From assembly GCA_028023455.1 (NCBI GenBank), contig JAQFVV010012507.1, positions 3,700,901 to 3,764,900 on the forward strand: DNA of 64,000 nucleotides. The letters are read 5' to 3'. The translations under genes were made by a program, and so were the position numbers. The DNA comes from Epiperipatus broadwayi. Taxonomy: Eukaryota; Onychophora; Udeonychophora; Euonychophora; Peripatidae. Within the stretch, counting starts at the first letter, position 1, and every line of letters starts with the position of its first letter. Positions 37,422-47,041 of the stretch are shown in pieces. Below the pieces are notes generated by a model. It did not search any database. It was not told the DNA's origin and worked only from the letters and a program-made list of their open reading frames with translations.

Positions 37422-39919
37422 TGAAACAGTAAGATTCGTATTCGAATCTTAAGTTTCACCTTTTTCTGTCGTCTCTCACTGACCGGTCTATCCCACCCAA
37501 ATTTAAACTTTTGGTATCGAGTTGTGTGTGTAACAATATTAAAAATGTATAAATATATGTAGAATTCAACATAAACACGCACACATTTCGATCTCAAATT
37601 AAAGGCAATAAATATGGATAAAGTAATATAATTTAGATTTCTTTAGCTAAATAAATCTTGTGTAATATTAATCATTTATGTTGAATTTATAAAGTTCATA
37701 TTTATTGCTTAGTTTAAATTTCATTAAATAATAATTCTAACAAAATCTGATGCAATAATTAATTAAAGTTAAAATAATTTTATTCCCTTTTGTCTTTGAA
37801 AATTTAAAAGCATCGGTCAGTGATAGATAATAAATTAATTATAGGAAAATTCAAAAAAAAATGTAATTAACGAATGTAAAAAAAAAAAAAACAAACAAAC
37901 AATAGCGCAGCAGATTTCTTTCTAATTAAAACCAGCAAAAGCATTGATTATCCTGAGGGCAAGATAAAGAAAACCTAAAAATATCTCAACAGAAAAAATT
38001 AAAAGATCAAGATAAAAAAAAGGAGGCCATCTTGGACTTGCTGGAGACTTTCACTTGAATTTTAGCTTTGCTCTCGAGTGGAGAGTCTAAAATATCTTAA
38101 AATAAATTGATATTGCCAAGGTATGACCGAGTAAGCACCGAGATTATTCTCCATCAGGAGATGGCCCACCATATGCCGAACTTCACCTTGCTCATTGTAA
38201 AAACACCATAATGATCTGCTGCCTGAAATAAACAAGAAAGCCGCTGCTGTTAAAATCAATAAAAAAAACAAAGACAAGAAAGAAAACTGCTAATCATGAA
38301 CAATCTACTATTAAACAAATGGATGAAAACATCTTATAAAACAGGTACCTGTGTGTGTATTCCAAATTATAGAGTACTCTAGTAAATAAGCTATAGCTCA
38401 TCTCCTACTATTTGTCTAACTTCTAAATGTTAAAATTGTAATTTTGTGAAACTAAAATTTGAGAATTAATGTAATCTGTAAATTTCTCGCATAATCTAGC
38501 TTACCTCCCTCTATCCTTCTTAGGTGTGTATTTCTCAAATCTATACTTTATTTATAATTATCATTGAAATATTACCTTCTCATAATTGTCTTAGTTTTAA
38601 AGCTAAATTCATAATCGCTTGAACATTGAATGCGTGTCGAATTGTCATTAATATTTGCTTTATAAATAACTTAAATTTCATATAAATCGACACGCATTCA
38701 AAGAATCAGTTATTGTAATGCAGGGTCTACTACTTCGTAACAGCTGGCATGCTCGCTGTAATAAGTCCCCTTTTTAGATATTTTTTATTATTATTAAATT
38801 TTAATGAATAATTACGGAAATTTCATTTATTTGAGAGTCACCAATTTTCTTTCAGTCAACGTTGATAATGGGGGCTGAGTTTGAAATCTAGTTAAATATT
38901 ACCATAATCTTTTATATCTTATACATGTGTTACATTTTGAAGCCACGATGGCTCATTCCACACCATGAATACTCGGGATTCTATAGGGTTGAATTAACCC
39001 CAGTTGTCCTACACAAGTGGACATGATAATGTTCCCGTAGGGCTTGACGACCGTCATGCAGCCAGCTGGCAAATTGCGACACGGACCGCTTGTCCCTGGT
39101 TATGCTCATGTGACACCTTACCTCTTCGGGTTGAGGCAGAGACCAACCCGAAGCCCTTATAAACTTATTCATGGCATTGCAGTTTCAGTGCTGCCATTTT
39201 ATATCGCCCTTCTAAAGCGTACCACGTGTTCCTTTATTTAGTTTATCATTCTCTATATCATTCCACCTCGGCATTATCTTCGTCATCCACTCTCAAATAA
39301 ATGTTCGCCCTTAGTTGTCAAATAAATATTTTTATTAAATAAATGTATGTCCACCGCCACGGATGACTCTTGCAGTGCAAAGTATAAATCCCCTACAGTA
39401 CACATTAGAAATACTCACTCGGGAACCTTAGGTAGCTAGATTATGCCCTCATATAAATGAATGCTCTTTATAAATAAATGTATTTTTATATATAGTAAAA
39501 TTGCCAATTAGCTATTGAAACTCTGAATATAAAATATGATTAATAACATTAATAATGTTTTTTTTTTATTAAATACGTAAATAAATAATTTTAACTGTAC
39601 GTCTGTAGTTAAGTTTTCATTTATTCGATGCCCATTATATATATTTCCTCGATTATATGTGTGAATTAATATTCATTTGATTGTTGGCCAACTCAGAAAC
39701 AAAACCATGAATCTCATGCATCTCCCTGACCACCGTGCGTAAAGAAGTGTTTACTTATGTCGCATCAGAGGCGTTGTTCCGTAGATTGTAGTGTGGAACC
39801 GATAAACTATGTTCGAACTCGGTACCATGGGTGGCTTCGCTACTCGATGGTGCTGCTGTTCTGTGTGGTGGTCGAATTCTGCACTATGTTAATGAGATAC
39901 ACGTGTTTTGACTGTTACA
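37422..39919 (+). repeat. LTR-RT 2, 3' LTR
   Basis: Second LTR copy. Most differences from the 5' LTR are C-to-T or G-to-A changes within CpG (for example CATCGGGAG/CATCAGGAG, TTAGTCGTC/TTAGTTGTC, ATTACGCC/ATTATGCC, TTAACGAG/TTAATGAG). The 15-bp inverted repeat is at 38,626-38,640 and 38,687-38,701. Confidence 0.95.
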
Positions 39920-40196
39920 ATGCTAAACCAGCATTCATCAATTGGTCAAAATCATAATCTCCCATACATATATACAATCAATGCTCAGGTTATATTAAGA
40001 TAGCAAATCTTTCAACTTTAATGAACAAGCTTCAAACTTTTCTAACCTCCAACTCTTCAGTCATCCTTATCATTGAAAATCTGAGAATGGAATGCTCAAA
40101 GGCCTTATTGATTCCAACATTATTGTCATACTCATGCTGATGTTGTCACTCTGACTCCTCTCATATAGTACCTTAATATGTCTATTTAAATATACA

Positions 40197-40545
40197 GAAG
40201 AGAAATATGAGGGTCAATGTGACATAAAGATAACATGAGTATAACAATATTGGTTTGCCAATCCATTTTTTTAGTTTTCAAAGATATGGTTGATTGAAAA
40301 GTTGGAAGATGCAGAAGATTGAAGCTCAACTATAATATAAATTAAGCACTGATTGTATATATGTGTGGAATATCATGATCTGGACTAACAGATAAGTGTT
40401 GGTTTAAAACAAAATATGTATATTGAAAATCATTCATCTCTTTCACATGTATGTGGGCATGTGTATCAATTGTATAAGATGGAGTGGATAGTAGTAAAGA
40501 GTTTGAAAATATGGGTTCATGTCCTTTCTAATTATATTAAGTATA
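40197..40545 (+). repeat. 420-bp repeat family, unit 3
   Basis: Plus-strand orientation, head to head with unit 2 at a palindromic junction near 40,197. The tail shows GAGTGGATAGTAGTAAAGAG and GGTTCATGTCC (B-box-like). The hammerhead core is degenerate (CAGATAA). Confidence 0.65.
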
Positions 40546-40559
40546 GTAGCTTGTATTCT

Positions 40560-40985
40560 AACTATCTGCCTTCTGTATATTTAAATGGACATATTGAGAT
40601 TCTATACTTGAGGGTCAGAATGACTTAAAGTCAACATGGAAATGACAAGAATATTGGCAACAATAAGGGATTTGAACATTTGATTCTCAGATTTTCCATA
40701 ATATAAATGGCTGAAGAATTGGAGGATAAAGAAGATTGAAGCTTGCCCATTAAAGTTTGAAGATTTGCAATCATAATATAAACTGAGCAAATTGTTTATA
40801 CATGTGGGGGATGGGGATTTCGACAAACTGATGAGTGGTGGTTCCTCATGAAATACATATATTGGAAATCATTTTTCTTTTTTCACATATATGTGGTCAT
40901 GTATATCAGTTGTATAAGATGAAGTGGATAGCTGTAGGGAGTTGTATAGTCTGAGTTCAAGTCTTTTTAATTACATTGTTTAATA
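40560..40985 (+). repeat. 420-bp repeat family, unit 4
   Basis: Plus-strand copy ending in GTGGATAGCTGTAGGGAG and GAGTTCAAGTCTTTTT. It keeps the only intact hammerhead core of this family, annotated separately. Open frames in both strands here are shadows of the repeat. Confidence 0.65.
40815..40870 (+). ncRNA. Hammerhead-ribozyme-like motif in 420-bp repeat
   Basis: CTGATGA (40,828-40,834) is followed by a weak stem II with wobble pairs (40,835-40,849) and GAAA (40,850-40,853). A very short stem III (AT, loop, AT) precedes A as the cleavage-site nucleotide. Stem I pairs distally GATTTC (40,816-40,821) with GAAATC (40,865-40,870) and only partly next to the core. In unit 1 the same places read TGATCT/AGATCA plus CCAA/TTGG, so pairing is kept while the sequence changes. 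This suggests a type I hammerhead now decaying; activity is doubtful. Confidence 0.45.
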
Positions 40986-40999
40986 TAGTCAATATAAAT

Positions 41000-41372
41000 G
41001 TATTTAACTATTATTAATAATAAAATACCAAATATTTCTATACTTTTAATTTAATTACAATATTAATAAATTATTATAGTGATGCTATTGAAATTAGTCC
41101 ATCTGACAGACTGCATATAAAAAGTCCCATACACAATCTGGCAGAAGACCTAGCATAGCATATCTTGTACAGTCTAATTCTTTGTCATTCTAAGAGATGT
41201 ATAGATGAAATTTACTTATTTTTATATCATTTGGCAATCATGATAACACATCACTGCCATAATACCCCTATTTAATATTGAAGTTATTATTTAATTATTA
41301 CCAATTAAAATTTAATATTTTGCATAATTGACCATTTAAATAGGACTTGACAAATATTGAACCCAACCATTA

Positions 41373-41442
<70 letters not shown>

Positions 41443-42734
41443 ACCATTTATTTATATATGATACAAATATATTGGCATTTGGTAAAAGCTAAAAGAAAAA
41501 GTAAATTTAGCGATCTTATTAAAAGACAAGACGCAATTTTAATTTTTTTTAGTTAGTGTAATTTATCTTTTCAAAACGTACAATAAAAGTTCAAATTGGA
41601 AAGAATAAACGACAAGCAGATTTCAATTAGTAAAATATTTCTAACTCTGATTAAAGATGGTGGAATTATGCTAAAAAAAAGATTTTATAACTTAAATTTA
41701 AAAAAGAATGTACAAGATTATTATCTAGTATGTTGATAAAAGGACAAAAGAAAATAGATGCACAGAGAAGTCTAAGAATGAATTGCAAATATAAAAGGGC
41801 AGAAAAACTTAAAACTAGGTCTTTGACTTTTCCTTAACTAGCAGCTTCCATTAGGTCTGAGATAGAGAAAATATCCTATCCTGGACTATTCATATGCAGG
41901 ACTATCTTTACTCATATGCTGAGATGGATCATCATGCGGAGTGGACCCGATGTATAGAAAACTTTTGTCATATAGGTTACTCAGAAAAACCATTGAGTCT
42001 AGCCATTAGAGTGGATCAAGAACCTACAAAAATGTTGACAAAGTGAAACTAATTAACTTCAATGAGCTTTTCAAAATACATACTACAAATCTTATTGGTA
42101 AGATCATGCATATCCTGATTGTGCCTAAATTAAGCTTATAATACACTACTAATACAGACATTTGCAGAATTATGATTCAAAGAACTTCCTGGAAGAAACT
42201 TAAGTGAACTTTAATTAATTGATTCATAACTGGATTAGCATGAGTGTATTCTTTCCAACTTATTACCAATTTGTGTTTTTAATATTTTAATTTGTTAAAA
42301 TAAAATATTTATTTCTAATATCAACTATTCATTGTGCATTATTAAGGATAGTTATTAAATGTGTTAATGTTAGTTTATTAGGATTTGAGTATATAATTTA
42401 CCTTTGCCAGTATTTCTGGATTAAACCCCGGGAATAATATTCTCTAAAAAAATAAAGTTATGGGAAATCATAACCCTGACCTTTTAGTTATTTGCATCAA
42501 AATTATTGGAAATGAAAAAGTTAGGAGTCTATTGACTGTGGCACCCTCATATAAATTAAAACTAACTTCATCAGCAATTCCTGTTGTAATAATTAGTAGG
42601 CCAGTTAATCAGGAAATATAGGTTTGTTTTTGGAAATAGGAACAAGATATTTTTCTACACCATAGCTTGATTAACTTTTACTTAATAGTGTGTAAAGGAA
42701 GGCCTACCAGAATGTACTAAAATGTGAACACATT

Positions 42735-42736
<2 letters not shown>
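41000..42736. other. AT-rich DNA, no gene seen
   Basis: Contains a double TA run with mirror-like centre at 41,373-41,441. The more balanced stretch at about 41,830-42,130 has protein-like pieces in several frames (for example DHHAEWTRCIENFCHIGYSE) that I cannot assign to a family. Confidence 0.4.

Positions 42737-42801
<65 letters not shown>
42737..42801. repeat. (TA)n microsatellite flanking the hammerhead array
   Basis: A TA run that ends where the first 414-bp repeat begins (GATCAATAGATAGAGC). Another TA run (about 45,378-45,430) stands at the other end of the array. Confidence 0.97.
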
Positions 42802-42804
<3 letters not shown>

Positions 42805-42892
42805 CAATAGATAGAGCTTTACCAAGACCTCCAAGCAAGCGTATTTGTTTACATAAACGTCAGAGTCAATATTCACTGTCTCTTTCATTTTG

Positions 42893-42952
42893 CTCCACCC
42901 TCAGATCAGCTGATTTCAAGCTGATTTGCTCTCATCAGTGAAGGGATAGGAG
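42893..42952 (-). ncRNA. Type I hammerhead ribozyme motif, unit a
   Basis: Minus strand, core intact: CTGATGA, stem II GAGC/GCTT with loop AAATCA, GAAA, a three-base-pair stem III ATC/GAT with loop AGCT, C as cleavage-site base, and stem I CCTTCA/TGAGGG. Every universally conserved core base is present. The first pair of stem II is a G-U wobble in place of the usual G-C, which may slow cleavage. Confidence 0.7.
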
Positions 42953-43305
42953 TTAGAAATTAGACCTAAATATTAACTCCAAGCGTTTAGGCAAAACGAT
43001 TCTATCAGTTTGCAAGCATGAATTTTTTAGACACCTAAATGTCTTCAAACTCAGCCTATCAAACTAGATAGCGATGTGGGTCTGATATCAGTTTAGTTTC
43101 TCCACATAATCAAAGCTTCTGCAATCTATATCATTGCAAGAAAACTTTAAGGTACATTTATAAAAAACAAAACAAGTTTTATATACGTAAAAGCCTGCTA
43201 TCGTTTGTATTAATGACCAATAGATGCAGCTTTACCAAGACCTTCAAACAAGCGTATTTGTTTACATAACTGTCAGAGTCAATATTCCCTGTCTTTTTCA
43301 TTTTG

Positions 43306-43364
43306 CTCCACCCTCAGATCAGCTGATTTCAAGCTGATTTGCTCTCATCAGTGAAGGGATAGGA
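43306..43364 (-). ncRNA. Type I hammerhead ribozyme motif, unit b
   Basis: Minus strand, identical to unit a in core, stem II, stem III and the inner part of stem I. Confidence 0.7.
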
Positions 43365-43525
43365 GTTAGAAACTAGACCTAAATATTAACTCCAAGCGTT
43401 TGTGCAAAATGTTTCTATCAGTTTGCAAGCATAAATTTTTCTGGTGTCTAAAAAATTCATGCTTGCAAACTGATAGAAACATTTTGCACATACGCTTGGA
43501 GTTAATATTTAGGTCTAGTTTCTAA

Positions 43526-43585
43526 CTCCTATCCTTTCACTGATGAGAGCAAATCAGCTTGAAATCAGCTGATCTGAGGGTGGAG
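43526..43585 (+). ncRNA. Type I hammerhead ribozyme motif, unit c
   Basis: Plus strand, core intact. Predicted self-cleavage follows C at 43,574, between GATC and TGAGGG. Stem I has CCTTTCA in place of CCCTTCA on the 5' side, which changes a base opposite the G run but still allows pairing. Confidence 0.7.
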
Positions 43586-43939
43586 CAAAATGAAAGAGAC
43601 AGTGAATATTGACTCTGACGTTTATGTAAACAAATATGCTTGTTTGGAGGTCTTGGTAAAGCTCCATCTATTGTTCATTAATACAAGTGATAGCAGGTTT
43701 TTACATATATAAAACTTGTTTTGTTTTTCATAAATGTACCTTTAAAGTTTTCTTGTAATGATATAGATTGCAGAAGCTTTGATTATGTGGAGAAGCTGAA
43801 CTGATATCAGACCCACATAGCTATCTAGTTTGATAGGCTGAGTTTGAAGACATTTAGGTGTCTAAAAAATTCATGCTTGCAAACTGATAGAAACGTTTTG
43901 CATAAACGCTTGGAGTTAATATTTAGGTCTAGTTTTTAA

Positions 43940-43999
43940 CTCCTATCCCTTCACTGAAGAGAGCAAATCAGCTTGATATCAGCTGATCTGTGGGTGGAG
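43940..43999 (+). ncRNA. Hammerhead motif, unit d, inactivated
   Basis: Two core changes, CTGAAGA for CTGATGA and GATA for GAAA, plus TGTGGG in stem I. The GAAA change removes an essential adenine, so this copy should not cleave. Confidence 0.7.
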
Positions 44000-44353
44000 C
44001 AAAATGAAAGAGACAGTGAATATTGACTCTGATGTTTATGTAAACAAATACACTTGTTTGGAGGTCTTGGTAAAGTTCCATCTATTGATCATTAATACAA
44101 GCGATAGCAGGTTTTTACGCATATAAAACTGTTTTTTTTTTTCATAAATGTACCTTTAATGTTTTCTTGCAATGGTATAGATTGCAGAAGCTTTGATTAT
44201 GTGGAGAAACTGAACTGATATCAGACCCACATAGCTTTCTAGTTTGATAGATGGAGTTTGAAGAAATTTAGGTGTCTAAAAAATTCATGCTTGCAAACTG
44301 ATAGAAATGTTTTGCATAAACGCTTGGAGTTCATATTTAGGTCTAGTTTCTAA

Positions 44354-44413
44354 CTCCTATCCCTTCACTGATGAGAGCAAATCAGCTTGAAAACAGCTGA
44401 TCTGATAGTGGAG
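44354..44413 (+). ncRNA. Hammerhead motif, unit e, stem III altered
   Basis: CTGATGA and GAAA are intact, but the base after GAAA is A in place of T (GAAAACAGCTGATC), breaking one pair of the already short stem III. Stem I is also weaker (TGATAG for TGAGGG). Confidence 0.6.
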
Positions 44414-44758
44414 CAATATAAAAGAGACAGTGAATAATGACTCTGACATTTATGTAAGCAAATACGCTTGTTTGAAGGTCTTGGTAGAGCTCCATTTATT
44501 GATCATTAATACAAGCGATAGCAGGTTTTTACGTATATAAAACTTGTTTTGTTTTTCTCTTTAAATTTTTCTTGCAATGATATAGATTGCAGAAGCTTTG
44601 ATTATGTGGAGAAACTGAACTGATATCAGACCCACATAGCTATCTAGTTTGATAGGCTGAGTTTGAAGACATTTAGATGTCTAAAAAATTCATGCTTGCA
44701 AACTGATAGAAACGTTTTGCATAAACGCTTGGAGTTAATATTTAGCTGTAGTTTCCAA

Positions 44759-44818
44759 CTGTTATCCCTTCACTGATGAGAGCAAATCAGCTTGAAATCA
44801 GCTGATCTGAGGGTGGAG
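44759..44818 (+). ncRNA. Type I hammerhead ribozyme motif, unit f
   Basis: Core, stem II, stem III and inner stem I all as in units a and b. The distal side of stem I reads CTGTTATCCC in place of CTCCTATCCC. Confidence 0.7.
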
Positions 44819-45172
44819 CAAAATGAAAGAGACAGTGAATATTGACTCGTTCATTTATGTAAACAAATACGCTTGTTTGGAGGTCTTGGTAAAGCTCCAT
44901 CTATTGATCATTAATACAAGCGATAGCAGGTTTTTATGTATATAAAACTTGTTTTGTTTTTCATAAATGTAACTTTAAAGTTTTCTTGCAATGATATAGA
45001 TTGCAGAAGCTTTGATTATGTGGAGAAACTGAACTGATATCAGACCCACATAGCTATATAGTTTGATAGACTGAGTTTGAAGACATTTAGGTGTCTAAAA
45101 AATTCATGCTTGCAAACTGATAGAAACGTTTTGCATAAATGCTTGGAGTTAATATTTAGGTCTAGTTTCTAA

Positions 45173-45232
45173 CTCCTATCCCTTCACTGATGAGAGCAAA
45201 TCATCTTGAAATCAGCTGATCTGAGGGTGGAG
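45173..45232 (+). ncRNA. Hammerhead motif, unit g, stem II mismatch
   Basis: Core and stems I and III are intact, but stem II is GAGC/TCTT (loop end AAATCA then T for G), losing the closing C-G pair. Confidence 0.6.
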
Positions 45233-45372
45233 CAAAATGAAAGAGACAGTGAATATTGACTCTGATGTTTATGTAAACAAATATGCTTGTTTGGAGGTCT
45301 TGGTAAAGCTCCATCTATTCATCATTATTACAAGCGATAGCAGGTTTTTATGTATATAAAACTTGTTTTGTT

Positions 45373-45379
<7 letters not shown>

Positions 45380-45433
<54 letters not shown>

Positions 45434-45680
45434 AACAATCCTTAAATCTGCAGAAGTACTTTTTATTTATTTTTAGGGTGGAGCAAAATGAAAGAGACAG
45501 TGAATATTGACTCTGACGTTTATGTAAACAAATATGCTTGTTTGGAGGTCTTGGTAAAGCTCCATCTATTGATCATTAATACAAGCGATAGCAGGTTTTT
45601 ACATATATAAAACTTGTTTTGTTTTTCATATATATATACAAACAATCCTTAAATCCACAGAAGTACTTTTTATTTATTTT
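45380..45680. repeat. Array end: TA run and duplicated flank with 155-bp repeat fragment
   Basis: The text CATATATA...ACAAACAATCCTTAAATC then GCAGAAGTACTTTTTATTTA occurs at about 45,378-45,473 and again at about 45,628-45,680. Between the copies lies a fragment of the 414-bp unit (about 45,477-45,629) that starts within GGGTGGAGC, a few bases past the hammerhead cleavage site. The first copy carries an expanded TA run. Confidence 0.7.
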
Positions 45681-45886
45681 TTTAATTTAATGGCAGTTGA
45701 GGCAGATTAGAAAGTAACCGAAAGTACTTTTGGGGATTTAAGGATTGTTTGTAATTGTTTGTAAACTGTTAAAAATATTATTTCAATTATAATTACAATA
45801 TTGTTTTTAATTAACGGATATTTTATTTATTATATATATATAATTTAACTAGTTCCAATTTATCACATGTTCAAATTATTTACATA

Positions 45887-46035
45887 CAATAATATGACTA
45901 TGTTTTCAGGTCCACAAGGTTTGTTTTACTTGTGTACAATAATAGGATCAATGTTTTTGGTCCCCTAAATTTGGTACCATATGTAAATAATAGAACCATA
46001 TATTTTTGAGCCCCTACAGTTTGCCAATGTATGTA
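45887..46035. repeat. Three tandem units of about 50 bp
   Basis: Units start near 45,887, 45,937 and 45,986. They share ATAATA(T/G)GA, a T run, then GGTCC or GGTCCCC or GAGCCCC, TTTG and a TGTA(C/A) end. Divergence is high. A minus-strand frame over them has a matching weak repeat of about 16 residues but no known domain. Confidence 0.6.
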
Positions 46036-46364
46036 ACAGGAAGAGCAGGATTGTATTATTGATATGTTATTCAATTTCCAATGATTGGTTGTACCATACA
46101 TAATGGGATGATAATAAAATAAGATTCGATTCCATGTGAATGGAAACCATATATAACTAAAAAATCTATTTCTTCAAGAGGGATAAGTTTTGTTATGATC
46201 ATTAACTAATTTAGTCAATATAATCATAGGAGTATTAACAGTTAAAAAGAAGGAAATTTGATTTAATATACCTTCTTTCATTTACCCTCTACTTAGCTCA
46301 TGTTATACCACAGTATTCAAATTCAGGAAGAATATGCACGAGTTCTACTTCAGAGTATGATTGT

Positions 46365-46420
<56 letters not shown>

Positions 46421-46956
46421 ATGTGATATGATGAATTATGAAGCAGATATATAACAATGACTTCAATTATTATAATAAATATTTAATAAAGTTATTAACA
46501 ATAATAGATTTTGTTCATAATATTTTAACATAATATGTGAGTTTTGCAATTATTAACTGAAGATTGAATAAGTGTAATTATCCCTCATTTTAGTTTTTGA
46601 ATATCTTGTAATCCAATTCCATTTTATTCTTATGAAAGATAATCAAAACTTATTAATTTAAACTTTTATAACATACAAAAAAAAATAATACCTTCATTCG
46701 AATTATTATATATCTACCCTCAACAATTTTCCTATTCTTATCTTACTTTTGTCTTTCCTTATGGTGAGTTTATTCATGGATTAGAATTTTTGTAAGGGTT
46801 ACTCGATGGATTGAAAGTCATTTGCTAATGATATGATAATATTATAGGAAAGATCAATCATACGAGTGTTTTAATCATATATCTTGAATAACAATATTTA
46901 ATAAATAAGTTACCTATAACAAACATTTAACATTTAATATTTCACATTGTAATTGT

Positions 46957-46994
<38 letters not shown>

Positions 46995-46998
46995 ATAT

Positions 46999-47041
<43 letters not shown>

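Larger units (their letters stand above)
32725..39919 (+). mobile_element. LTR retrotransposon 2 (large-LTR, Gag only)
   Basis: Two 2.5-kb direct repeats (32,725-35,221 and 37,422-39,919) begin TGAAACAG and end CTGTTACA. They enclose 2.2 kb. The target duplication is ATGC (32,721-32,724 and 39,920-39,923), exact and unambiguous. The inside encodes a Gag-like protein in two frames and no protease, reverse transcriptase or integrase. Flanking sequence joins into a member of the 420-bp repeat family, so the host site is known precisely. It shares size class, TG...CA ends and 4-bp duplication with LTR-RT 1, but the LTR sequences are different. Confidence 0.95.
32616..40197 (-). repeat. 420-bp repeat family, unit 2, split by LTR-RT 2
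   Basis: The tRNA-like end is at about 32,616-32,724 and the rest at 39,920-40,197. Removing LTR-RT 2 and one copy of ATGC restores a continuous unit that aligns with unit 1. Its joint with unit 3 at about 40,197 is inverted. Confidence 0.75.
42802..45379. mobile_element. Array of 414-bp hammerhead-ribozyme repeats (retrozyme-like)
   Basis: Seven units of one repeat family. On the minus strand: a partial unit (42,802-43,023) and a full unit (43,024-43,436). After a palindromic junction at about 43,441, on the plus strand: units starting at 43,455, 43,869, 44,283, 44,688 and 45,102, the last partial. Spacing of the ATTCATGCTTGC marker is 414, 414, 405 and 414 bp. No unit codes for protein. 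Each has a type I hammerhead motif about 70-130 bp in. Tandem non-coding repeats of a few hundred bases with one type I hammerhead per unit define retrozymes, which spread as small self-cleaved, probably circular RNAs reverse transcribed by other elements. The inverted arrangement is unusual. Confidence 0.75.

Noticed and set aside
41830-42130. Protein-like fragments in a more balanced patch
   Set aside because: Pieces occur in several frames with stops and match no family I can name.
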